Shown here piece by piece: positions 19,070 through 28,500 of a DNA stretch of 64,000 nt. The notes beneath the pieces are model-generated. The model saw only the letters and a list, made by a program, of their open reading frames with translations, ran no database searches and was not told where the DNA came from. Source of the DNA: Emticicia sp051209875 (GTDB taxonomy: Bacteria; Bacteroidota; Bacteroidia; Cytophagales; Spirosomataceae). A program made the position numbers and the translations under genes. The DNA is taken from assembly GCF_051209875.1 (NCBI RefSeq), contig NZ_JBNTQY010000001.1, positions 3,906,001-3,970,000 on the forward strand. The letters are read 5' to 3'. Positions within the stretch are counted from its first letter, which is position 1, and the number at the start of each line of letters is the position of its first letter.

Positions 19070-21619
19070 TTAATTATTATTATTATCCCCACCTGACTTC
19101 ACATCATCATTTTTCACTTTAGATTTTTTAGTCTCGGTAAATTTCATTTTACCAATTTTATAGCTGAATGTCAATTTGATATTTTGGTTATAAATATTAT
19201 TAACACTTACTTGGTTGAATTGTGGTGAAGTTAATGTGCTTCTCATGGTCATTCCACCAAAAATATTATCAACAGCTAAACCAAGGCTTCCTTTTTTGTT
19301 TTTGAAATCTTTTCTTGCACCAACCGAGTACATCCCCATTCCACCTTGTGTTCCTTGTAATTGTACACGGTTTCCTCTGTATCCACCGAATGCTTGAATT
19401 GCCCAACCATTTTTAAGAGAAAGTTGTGATTGTAAACGTCCACCTATCACGATACCATCATTACTGATTTTAGAAGAAATACCATCTAAGCCAACTTGTT
19501 GTCCTTCCAAATAGTTGTAGAATAAATCAATTCCACCATTAACTGTCCATTTTGAAGTGATAAAAAAGTTACCAAAAATATTTGTACCGATGGTTTGCTC
19601 TTTACCAATGTTCTGGAAAGTTGAAATAACTGCTCCTGGCAAAGTATCTGATGGCATGGTAATACGAGTAATTGAGTTGTTGGTCTGACGAGTAAACACT
19701 GACATATTCAAATATGTTTTCTTGATGTTTGTACTTAAACTCAATTCTACGTTGTTTGAAATTTCAGGTTTCAAACTTGGATTTCCAATTGAAATACTTT
19801 GAGGGTTGGCAGCATTATAATTTGGATTCAATTGTTGCAAACCTGGGCGTTGAATACGGTTATTATAAGCCAATTTCAAAGTTGAAGATTTACCTAATGG
19901 TTTTGAAATATTCACACTTGGCACTAAATTTCCGTAAGCAGGAATCACAATTGCTTTGTTTTGATCGTTTGCATCAATTTTTGTGTATTCATAACGAGTA
20001 CCAGCTTTGAAAGTAATCTTATTTTTAGTAGAATATGTATATGATACGTATCCTGCCGCAATATTCTGACTATAATTCAATAAACCTGCTGGATTTTTCG
20101 CATCAGAAGCAAACGAACCTGTTGCACCTGCAATACGGTATTCATAATCACTGTTTACTTGACGAATCACCGTTTTCAATCCAACTTCAAACATTTGGTT
20201 TGTTTTGATTGGTGTTTGGTAATCTGTTTGTAAAGTAATCTCGTTGTTAAAGTTCGTATTCAAGTTTTTCTGACGACTCAACAATTCTTGTGAATTATTC
20301 AATAAATCTGCATCGAAGTTATTAGTTAATTTATTTTGGCTAAATTGACCAGAAATTGACCATTCTTGAGAAGGTTTGAAAGTACGTATATAATCTAAGT
20401 TAATATCAACCGAGTTCGATAAGTCTCTACTGGTTACATCACGAAATGATGTCGAATTCAAGAGATTGTTGGTAAATTGATTGATTGTATAATCTTGCGT
20501 ACGGGTAAAGTTACGAGTACCAAATGCAACCGAGGCTGTTAATGATTGATTTTTAGCTAAATCATAATCAAAACCTAAGTTATAACGACCAAATAAACCA
20601 TTATCAAAAGCATTAGCAGTTTGGTTTGTCAAAATTGTATTGCCACCTCTGATTGTACTTTGGTCTAATGTTGTATAAGATTTATTGTAGAATGCACGAC
20701 CAAATCCACCAAGCGTAACACCTAATTTACCTTGACGATAATTTCCATTTAAACTCAAGTTAGAGCCACGAATACCAACTCCCGAGTCAAGATTTAAAGT
20801 TAAGCCTTGTAAAGTTGATTTTTTCAAGATGATATTAATGATACCACCCGAGCCTTCTGCATCATATTTAGCTGAAGGTGAAGTAATAACCTCAACAGTT
20901 TTAATCAAATCGGCTGGAATCATTTTCAAGGCATCAGCAATACTGCTCGCAACGATTGTTGAAGGTTTGTTATTAATCAAAACTTTTAAGTTTGACGTGC
21001 CACGAAGGCTTAAATTTCCATCTAAATCAACCGATAACATGGGCACTTTGCGAAGTACATCAGCAGCATCGCCACCTCTTGAAGTAAGATCTTTTTCAGC
21101 ATTATAAACCAATCTATCTACTTTTTCTTCAATCATTGATTTTTCTGCAGTTACCGTTACTTCATCTAATTGTTTTACACTTTGAGCTAATTTAATTACA
21201 CCTAAATCATTGTCTTTGCCTTTTTCTACTTTTACTTCAATTGTTTTATCAGTAAAACCAATAAAAGTAATGACTAAATTATATTCACCTGCGGCAACTC
21301 TGTTCATTGAGAATTTTCCTTTTTCATCAGCTACTGTTCCGTCAACTACTTTTTTTGTAGCTTTATTATATAATGCCACGTTAGCAAATTCTACGGCAGT
21401 TGTCACTGTTTCATCTATTACGAAACCAAATATTTTTGAATTTCCTTTTGGAGCATTTCCATCAAGATTAAGTGTTGGAGCTTGAGTGTTAGATTGAGGC
21501 CTGCCATTGCCGTCCCCTCTTTGTCCACCCATACCTCCTGGGCCACCAGGGCCAAACTGTGCCGATACCAATCCAGTGGTAAATATGATAAGGCTGAGTA
21601 TTGAGATTAACTTTTTCAT
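19070..21619 (-). CDS. Outer membrane beta-barrel protein (OMP_b-brl_3, TonB-receptor-like)
   Basis: An 849-residue outer membrane protein. Signal peptide (ends VSAQ), a Gly-rich stretch, a CarboxypepD_reg-like domain (FGFVIDE to ~residue 145), a plug-like domain (~150-270, with RGTSNLKVLINNKP and SAKYDAEGSGGIINI), then a large beta-barrel with many aromatic strand ends, and an acidic, Lys- and Asn-rich tail. No SusD partner is adjacent, so it is probably not a SusC-type glycan importer. It is divergent from a LytS/LytTR two-component pair, and direct repeats in the shared upstream region suggest that pair controls it. Cargo unknown. Confidence 0.88.
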   Translation of the reverse strand: MKKLISILSLIIFTTGLVSAQFGPGGPGGMGGQRGDGNGRPQSNTQAPTLNLDGNAPKGNSKIFGFVIDETVTTAVEFANVALYNKATKKVVDGTVADEKGKFSMNRVAAGEYNLVITFIGFTDKTIEVKVEKGKDNDLGVIKLAQSVKQLDEVTVTAEKSMIEEKVDRLVYNAEKDLTSRGGDAADVLRKVPMLSVDLDGNLSLRGTSNLKVLINNKPSTIVASSIADALKMIPADLIKTVEVITSPSAKYDAEGSGGIINIILKKSTLQGLTLNLDSGVGIRGSNLSLNGNYRQGKLGVTLGGFGRAFYNKSYTTLDQSTIRGGNTILTNQTANAFDNGLFGRYNLGFDYDLAKNQSLTASVAFGTRNFTRTQDYTINQFTNNLLNSTSFRDVTSRDLSNSVDINLDYIRTFKPSQEWSISGQFSQNKLTNNFDADLLNNSQELLSRQKNLNTNFNNEITLQTDYQTPIKTNQMFEVGLKTVIRQVNSDYEYRIAGATGSFASDAKNPAGLLNYSQNIAAGYVSYTYSTKNKITFKAGTRYEYTKIDANDQNKAIVIPAYGNLVPSVNISKPLGKSSTLKLAYNNRIQRPGLQQLNPNYNAANPQSISIGNPSLKPEISNNVELSLSTNIKKTYLNMSVFTRQTNNSITRITMPSDTLPGAVISTFQNIGKEQTIGTNIFGNFFITSKWTVNGGIDLFYNYLEGQQVGLDGISSKISNDGIVIGGRLQSQLSLKNGWAIQAFGGYRGNRVQLQGTQGGMGMYSVGARKDFKNKKGSLGLAVDNIFGGMTMRSTLTSPQFNQVSVNNIYNQNIKLTFSYKIGKMKFTETKKSKVKNDDVKSGGDNNNN

Positions 21620-21755
21620 TGTAGTATTTTTTAAATTGTAATATTTTAATTTGTTTAGAATGTCTTGTCTTTAAATTCTTTTTGTTTGAATTATGCTACA
21701 AATCAAAGGGTAAATTTTGACATACATTTTATAAATAGATAATTAGGCTTTACGG

Positions 21756-21840
21756 CTCGACAATTAGGTCAATAACTCGACAATACCGAAGTGTAGAATA
21801 GATCAGCTGAATTATCGGATAAAAATGCCGAAATGTAGAA
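21756..21840. promoter_or_regulatory. Paired direct repeats in the 422-bp divergent region
   Basis: The gap 21620-22041 separates the outer membrane protein gene from the LytS gene. It holds CTCGACAAT at 21756 and again at 21776 (20-bp period), and CCGAARTGTAGAA at 21786 and 21828 (42-bp period). LytTR regulators typically bind two short direct repeats about two helical turns apart, so the first pair is the better candidate. Nothing else recognisable was seen in this gap. Confidence 0.4.
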
Positions 21841-22041
21841 AAAAGGGCAAAAACGAAGCATTTTGATACAAAATGTTTGCTTTTAAAAGTGTTTTTTAGC
21901 AAACTTTGATACTTGGTAATCAGCCATTAGCTCTCGACTTTTGCTTTTAGAATCGTTTATTTAAGTTTTAGCAATCTATTTTTGAAAGATGATTAACGGT
22001 TGCTAAGGAAAATCATTACCTAATATTTATACTCAAAAAAT

Positions 22042-23085
22042 ATGCAAGCTTTCATTCAGCGTAATAGGATATTTTTGTTGCACTTTTCTTTTTGGTGCTT
22101 ATATTTTTCATTCTTTTTCTATCAAATCACCTTCTCCCGTCATGGCGAAGAAACTGATTATGGAAGAGCTTTTTTGGATGCCTCAACTCAAATACTTTTT
22201 ACAGCCAGTGTTAGTTATTTGAATTATTTTTATTGGCTTCCTCGCTTTCTTTTACACAAAAACATCGGCCGATATTTATTAGAATTTTTTATTCCTTTTG
22301 CAATCATTATTGCACTTCATATCTATTTTAAAAGGTATATATATATTGATTTGAAAGAGGCTAAAGGATTTCTTTATTCTACAAAGTTTATTGTGCAACA
22401 TAGCATGATAACGCTATTCATTGCGATTTTTGTTGGTATGCTGAGATTTGCTCAAGATTGGTTTGAATTAGAAGCTAAGAAAAGAGAAATTGAAAATGAA
22501 AGATTGACTGCTGAATTACGTTTTTTGAAAGCCCAAATAAATCCACATTTTTTGTTCAATACACTTAATAATTTGTATTACCTTGCCATGATTAATTCTC
22601 CGAATACAACGGAGGTGATTGAAAAACTCTCGCAAATGATGCGTTATATGCTCTATGACTCAAATCATCCGAAAGTTTCGTTGAGTAAAGAGATTGAATA
22701 CATGAAAAACTATATTAGTCTCGAAAAACTACGATTGGATAATCAAGTGCCTATCAACTTTGAAATAAAGGGAAATCCTAACGAAGTTCAGATTGTACCA
22801 TTGATATTTATTACCTTTCTCGAAAATGCGTTTAAACATGGCGTAAGTAATAATTCAATTAATGCCTATGTAAATATTCTGATTGATATTGAAGGCAAGG
22901 CTTGCACCTATAGTGTAGAAAATAGTAAATTGCCTCAAAATATGGAAAACACGAATGAAAAATCAGGAATAGGCTTACAAAATGTTAATCGTAGGTTAGA
23001 TTTAAGTTATCCAAACAATTATGAGTTAATTGTAAACGAAGACGAAAAAGATTATAAAATTGTATTGAAGTTGAATTTAGGGTAG
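22042..23085 (+). CDS. LytS/YehU-type sensor histidine kinase
   Basis: A 347-residue kinase: four hydrophobic segments in the first ~140 residues, a short coiled coil (EAKKREIENERL), the His_kinase motif KAQINPHFLFNTLNNLYY with phospho-acceptor His169, and an ATPase domain with ENAFKHG and GIGLQNVNRRL. There is no separate sensory domain, so the membrane part is the likely sensor. The LytTR response regulator lies 140 bp downstream on the same strand, and the outer membrane protein gene diverges upstream. Confidence 0.92.
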   Translation: MQAFIQRNRIFLLHFSFWCLYFSFFFYQITFSRHGEETDYGRAFLDASTQILFTASVSYLNYFYWLPRFLLHKNIGRYLLEFFIPFAIIIALHIYFKRYIYIDLKEAKGFLYSTKFIVQHSMITLFIAIFVGMLRFAQDWFELEAKKREIENERLTAELRFLKAQINPHFLFNTLNNLYYLAMINSPNTTEVIEKLSQMMRYMLYDSNHPKVSLSKEIEYMKNYISLEKLRLDNQVPINFEIKGNPNEVQIVPLIFITFLENAFKHGVSNNSINAYVNILIDIEGKACTYSVENSKLPQNMENTNEKSGIGLQNVNRRLDLSYPNNYELIVNEDEKDYKIVLKLNLG

Positions 23086-23088
23086 GAA

Positions 23089-23128
23089 TTAGGAGTTAGG
23101 TTTTAGGAGTTAGGGATTAGGAGTTAGA
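23089..23128 (+). repeat. 14-bp tandem repeat (TTAGGAGTTAGG type)
   Basis: Three near-perfect copies of TTAGGAGTTAGG/A spaced 14 bp apart (23089, 23103, 23117), built from a TTAGG-like heptamer. They lie between the LytS and LytTR genes. They do not form a hairpin and probably arose by slippage. Confidence 0.7.
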
Positions 23129-23225
23129 TTTTGGAAGTACAGAATTTATAAATACCTAATAATTAACACTTTACTTATTACATTAACAATTTATAATTAA
23201 CCATTAATAATTAATCATTATTCAA

Positions 23226-23963
23226 TTGTTTACTTGTATCATCATCGAAGATGAGCCATTGGCTCGTAATTTAATGGAGGCTTATGTCAAGAAAGTGCCA
23301 CAATTGACTTTGGTCAAGTCATTTTCGAGTCCATTGGCTGCCTTAGATTTCTTGCGAGAAAATTCGGTTGATATTATGTTTTCTGATATCCAAATGCCTG
23401 AGATTACGGGTATCACTTTACTTAAAATTCTTCAAAAAAAGCCTTTGGTTATTCTCACAACCGCTTATTCTGAATATGCCTTAGAAGGCTATGAATTGGA
23501 AGTTTTTGATTATTTATTGAAACCTATTAGTTTGGAGCGTTTTCTTAAAGCCGTAGAAAAAGCTACCATTCGACTTACTGCTTCACAGCCAGTTGTACAA
23601 GAAAAAATCGTACAGGAAATCACTGTAAGTTCAGAAGGTAGTCAGGCTTTTATTTTTGTAAAAGATGGTACAAAATTGGTTAAAATTCGTTTGAATGAAA
23701 TCTTATACATCGAAGGATTGAAGGATTACGTAAGCATTCATACCAAAGATAAAAAAGTAGTTACGCTTCAAACCATGAAAAGTTTGGAAACACAATTACC
23801 TGATAATCAATTTATTAGAATTCATAATTCCTTCATCATTGCCTTCGATGCAATTGATGCCATTGACAAAGAAAAAGTACAAATCGGCAAAAACTTCCTC
23901 CCAATCAGCGATACTTACCGCAAAGCGTTCAAAGAATTTATTGAGAAAAAACAGGTGAGTTGA
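23226..23963 (+). CDS. LytR/AlgR-type response regulator
   Basis: A 245-residue regulator: receiver domain with acidic IIIEDEP, phospho-acceptor Asp54 in FSDIQMP and the Lys in DYLLKPIS, then a LytTR DNA-binding domain with ILYIEGLKDYVSIHT and FIRIHNSFI. The frame has no ATG before the receiver; a TTG directly precedes FTCIIIEDE and is the best start. It is the partner of the upstream LytS-type kinase. Likely targets are its own region and the divergent outer membrane protein gene. Confidence 0.92.
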   Translation: MFTCIIIEDEPLARNLMEAYVKKVPQLTLVKSFSSPLAALDFLRENSVDIMFSDIQMPEITGITLLKILQKKPLVILTTAYSEYALEGYELEVFDYLLKPISLERFLKAVEKATIRLTASQPVVQEKIVQEITVSSEGSQAFIFVKDGTKLVKIRLNEILYIEGLKDYVSIHTKDKKVVTLQTMKSLETQLPDNQFIRIHNSFIIAFDAIDAIDKEKVQIGKNFLPISDTYRKAFKEFIEKKQVS

Positions 23964-24053
23964 TTACTAGCTTATGATAGTTAAGACAAAAGTCCAAATT
24001 AAGCATTTGAATTAATAGGAATCTTCGAAATAATGATAGTATTATCAAACAAT

Positions 24054-24081
24054 GCCGTCTCATATTGAGATGGCTTTTTTG
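24054..24081 (+). terminator. Terminator of the LytS/LytTR operon
   Basis: GCCGTCTCA (24054-24062) pairs with TGAGATGGC (24066-24074) with one G-T wobble, followed by TTTTTTG. It is a good intrinsic terminator on the plus strand. Confidence 0.75.
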
Positions 24082-24291
24082 TTGCTAAATTTTCATGCTT
24101 CAAAAATTTCCTACTTCGTAATTAGCTTAAAATATAAATATAATCATACATAATCTAATTTAAGTACATTTTTCATTTGATTTTATCATTTCATTTATTG
24201 TATTTTTGGTAAAACGAAGCCACTTTAACTATCAATAACTTTACCCTTCCCTACAATAGACAGCAGTTAATTTATAACTAATTTACTACAC

Positions 24292-24571
24292 AACCTTGAG
24301 ATTGATGCATAAGAACCTTTCATTGCTACATATAATTGATTGTGATAGTGCAAGAACCTTTCGAGACTTCCTGAAAGCTTGCTGCAATGGTGCGACAACC
24401 TTGCGGAACTTCCCGCAACCTTGCTGCAATGTGCGAGAACCGTGCGGAATCTTCCGCAACCTTGCTGCAAAGTGCGAGAACCTTGCGGAATCTTCCGCAA
24501 CCTTGCTGCAAGGTGTGAGAACCTTGCGGAACCTTCCGCAACCTTGCTACAAAGTGCGAGAACCTTTGCGG
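24292..24571. repeat. 41-bp tandem repeat array with internal palindromes
   Basis: Five clear units and about two degenerate ones repeat with an exact 41-bp period (GCAACC at 24415, 24456, 24497, 24538). The units are GC-rich compared with the surroundings. Each unit junction contains the perfect palindrome-like TTGCGGAA-TC-TTCCGCAA, and some contain CCTTGC-T-GCAAGG. The period is not a multiple of three, so open frames across it on both strands are not genes. The 5' units are the most degenerate. The array ends 45 bp before a DUF6261-like gene. The rest of the gap 23964-24616 holds only a terminator and AT-rich DNA. Confidence 0.85.
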
Positions 24572-24616
24572 AAAAATAAATAATATAAACCAAACAAACT
24601 TTTAATTTTATATACA

Positions 24617-25363
24617 ATGATTATTTCAATTGATTTACCAAAACTTAGAAATGCAGAATACATACAATTTTGCAAAAACTTTGCTACTTTAATACAAGCA
24701 AACAATCCAGTTGCTTTGTCGATTCAGCCTCAATATGAGACTTTCTTAGGAAAGATTAGTGAATTAGAAACATTATTCAAGCAAACTACTTCAAGTGCTA
24801 TTACACCAGAAATAGAAGCTTTAGACTTACGTAGAGACCGAGCCATTAATGGTTTGGTAGCTATTATCAATGGTTATTCTTCTCATTTTGAAGCGAGTAT
24901 TAGTAATGCAGCTTCGGTACTTCAAAATAATTTAAAGCTATATAATTCGAGTATTGCCCGAGAAAACTACCAAAGTGAAACAGCCATATTAAATAATATT
25001 ATCAATGATTGGGAGAATAAACCTGAATTCAATAGTGCTTTATCAACTCTGAACTTAATCTCTTGGAAAGATGAATTGAAAGTTGCTAATCAATTATTTA
25101 ATGAAAAATATATCGTTCGTACACAAGAATATGGAACAGCCTCAACAGAAACGCTTAGAGCCAAAAGATATGAAACAAATGAGTGTTATTTTGAGCTACG
25201 CAAGTTGTTAGAAGCCTTTGAAATAATAAAAAATACAGCGGAATATGCTAAAACTATTAAAGAATTGAATGCCCTCATTGAGCAATATAATTCTTTACTT
25301 TCTAACCGACAAAGAGAAACCAATAAAATTGAAAGTAATAGTTCGGCTAATTTAAAACCCTAA
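24617..25363 (+). CDS. DUF6261-like helical protein
   Basis: A 248-residue, mostly helical cytoplasmic protein without signal peptide or membrane segment. The pattern IISIDLPKLRNAEYIQFCKNF at the start, a central ALDLRRDRAINGL, and a C-terminal helix with LNALIEQYN recall the Bacteroidota family DUF6261, which has no known function. It is preceded by the 41-bp repeat array and followed by a 150-bp gap with a long inverted repeat, so it is probably monocistronic. Confidence 0.65.
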   Translation: MIISIDLPKLRNAEYIQFCKNFATLIQANNPVALSIQPQYETFLGKISELETLFKQTTSSAITPEIEALDLRRDRAINGLVAIINGYSSHFEASISNAASVLQNNLKLYNSSIARENYQSETAILNNIINDWENKPEFNSALSTLNLISWKDELKVANQLFNEKYIVRTQEYGTASTETLRAKRYETNECYFELRKLLEAFEIIKNTAEYAKTIKELNALIEQYNSLLSNRQRETNKIESNSSANLKP

Positions 25364-25391
25364 GGCAGTTCAGTTCCCCCCTTGTTTATGA

Positions 25392-25452
25392 TATATGCCA
25401 TTTATCTTTTTTTAGGTTAATCTTTTTTATCCTTGATAATAAATGGCATATA
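25392..25452. repeat. 14-bp perfect inverted repeat upstream of the toxin-like gene
   Basis: TATATGCCATTTAT (25392-25405) is mirrored by ATAAATGGCATATA (25439-25452) with a T-rich 33-nt interval. It lies 61 bp before the start of the giant exported protein. It could be a 3' hairpin of the DUF6261-like transcript, an operator, or a structured leader. Confidence 0.6.
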
Positions 25453-25513
25453 ATCTCCCACACAATTGCTAAGAACTTCTATTGAAAATAGTAGAAGTGA
25501 TATTTAAAAGACT

Positions 25514-28500
25514 ATGCACACACGAATCTCACACCATTTGCTACTATTGGTATTTTTACTAATATCCAATATACTTTTTGCCCAAAACTATCCCGTTACG
25601 TGTACACCCATCGTTAAGCCAAGTTTCTCTTTGAAATGGTCAGAAATTAGTACCAGTACCGAGATGTTTAAGGTGCATTTATTGCTCAAAGATTTAACAA
25701 AACCTTCGGTCGATGTTTATCTGAAAATCCGTTTGTCGGGTGTTGGTGTGGATATTCGTACAGTTGATGGGTTTATTCCAAGTAAAACGATTCTCTTACA
25801 TCCTGGTAGTGCAATGCTACTTACTTCGGCAGACTTGGCAGAGTATTTTAATATTTCAAATTTGGTGGTAGATGGAATTGACATAAGTGCTTTGTATGCA
25901 GGTGGAAGATTACCCGAAGGACTTTATACTTGGACGGTAGAAGCTTATGAAATTGATAGACATAGACAAGTCTCCAATACTGGAATGGCTTTGATGAATG
26001 TTTTCAAAAATTATCCTCCCATCATCAATATTCCGCAGGAAGGGGCTATTCTTCCTGTTACAAATCCTCAAAATATCTTATTTTCTTGGACAAGTCGAAG
26101 CACAGCTTCATTGAATACTGCTCAAGGAAAAACTTATAAACTTCGCATTTATCCCTTAAATGCTGGAGAAGACCCAAATATGGTAGCCAATAGTGGCATT
26201 CAACCCATTGAAATAACTACCACTACTCCTTATTTCAACTATGGGGCTGCCAATATCGCCTTAGAAAAAGGTAAACGTTATGCCGTTCAAGTACAGGAAT
26301 CAGACATAAATGGTTTTGATGATTATGAAAATGAAGGCAAAAGTCAGGTCGTAAGTTTTAGTTTTGGCAAGCCTTGTATCGCTCCTGAAGGTTTGACTAT
26401 CAATCCAATTGAGAAAGGAAGAGTAGAACTTACTTGGGAACAAAATGATGAAACATCGACAACAGTTTGGTACAAACAAAGCCAAAGTAATGTTTGGAAT
26501 AATTTAACTGTTGATGGAAAAAGTACGGTTATTTCTAATTTGAAAGACAAAACTGCTTATGAATTTAAAGTTAGTTCCAACTGTGGAGCAAATACCAATG
26601 CCTTTGGTGCTTTAGATAATAGCAATCCTGTTATTGGCGGGCCAAGTTCTGATATTACTGAGTTTCTTGTTGACGACTCTATTTTTGATGAAAAGCTTGA
26701 AGAATTAGACCGGGTGGCGTTCCACCCCGCCATTCTTGATCCATTCAGCATCAAAGTTGAATTGTTGAGCGATGGAACTTCAATAAAACCCAAGAGCGTA
26801 GCTGATATTTTTGAAAAAATAATCAAACCTAAATGTGCCAATAATGCCAGTTCTTATGAAGAATGTAGCATTGACCATCCAAAAATCCCAATTCCAACAG
26901 GTGAGGATTTGACTTCTTTAGCTATTGGTGATGTATTGGGTATTTATGATTTTGCAGTTTTGGTGACAGAAGTAAGTCCTAAAAATGCTTTTTCGGGTAA
27001 AGGTTTAGTGAAACTCCCTTTTCTGGATGATGCTTTTATGGCAGTTGAGTTTGCAGGAATAAAAATCAAAAAAGGTGAAGACGGTACGCATGGTGGTTGT
27101 GTTTATGAAGTTCCTGATACGGGTTATTTCCGTAATCGAAACATTGGTCAAAGTGAACTACAAAACGAGCAAATCAAAACCATTGCCGACATCATCAAGT
27201 TGACCGACCCAACGATATTTCATGGAGATTTAGAGGCTACTTTGCTTAAATACAAAGAAAAAGGCGAAGAAATAGCTACAAAAGGAACAGCCATACCACA
27301 AGAAAAGCAAGATTTATTAACTTATACCAAAGGAATTGAAGTGGCTATTAACACTTGGAAAGATAAGTTTACTGAAACTTTTTCTAATGAAAGTAGCCCA
27401 AAATTAGCAGAAATAATGGACGATATGAAAGCCATCATTTCTCAACTCAAAGCTGATAAGCAAACCATTGATAATGGGAATGCTTATCCTATCATCCCTC
27501 ATTTAAAAGAAAAGATTGATGTTATTATTGAGAAAATCAAAGCATTGCAGGAAGAGCAAAAGCCTAAACTGCCGAAAATACAGAATGTCATTGTTGCGGA
27601 TATAACAGCAAACGAATCAACCATTATTTGGGAAAATGACCCAAGATTTACCAAATATGTGGTCAGTTATAAAACTTCATCTGGTGGTGAACTAATAGAA
27701 ATTACTAACAGTAATCGCTTAGACCTTAAAAAACTACAAGAAAATAGTTTGTATAAGTTTAAAATTGAAGGATATATAGGTGATAAATTGGTCGATACTT
27801 ATACCAATGAGTTTACAACATTAGAACGTAAACTACCCATTCCTGAAAATGTTAAAATAACCAAAATTGATAAAAATACCCTCACCCTTGCTTGGGACAA
27901 AAACAAACTGCATAAAGGATATAAATTAGCCTATAAAGACATCAGTGGAACAGAAAAGTTTGTACCAATTGACAAGGGAAATACAGTAACACTTAAAGAA
28001 TTAGACCCCGAACAAGTTTATCAGTATGAATTAGTTGCTTTTGGCACTAATCTAACAAGCGATGCTAATTCGGGTAGTTTTACTACTTGCCAAACAGCAG
28101 CAAGTGTATTGTACTATGATAGAATACAACGCAAAAACGTTTGGTCGAGTAAAGCTATTTCTATTATTCAAGGAGATGGAATTACGCTACAATTACAAGG
28201 ATGCAATGGTGCTGTGACATGGAAACACGATGACGAGCTAATCAATGAAACTCAACCTTCTATATGTCCCTCAAAAAGCACTACCTATATAGGTCTCTGC
28301 AAAGATGGCTGTGAAGCTATGCCCTTGACTATCAATGTAAATCCACCTGAATGTACTGCTGCTATTACTGCTTCTTCTGAAATTGTAAAAACATCTATAG
28401 AAGATGTTCATTTGACAACATCTTGCACAATGGCAAGTGAATATACAAATGTTTCATTGAAATTCATCAATGTGAATGGCATTTCTGGAGAGGCAAATAA

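Noticed and set aside
24292..24571. CRISPR array
   Set aside because: Units are contiguous and similar over their full 41 bp, with no unique spacers and no cas genes.
24267..24617. Open frames on both strands across the 41-bp repeat array
   Set aside because: The 41-bp period shifts frame at each unit, and the products are repetitive in every frame; this is a sign of minisatellite DNA, not of coding sequence.
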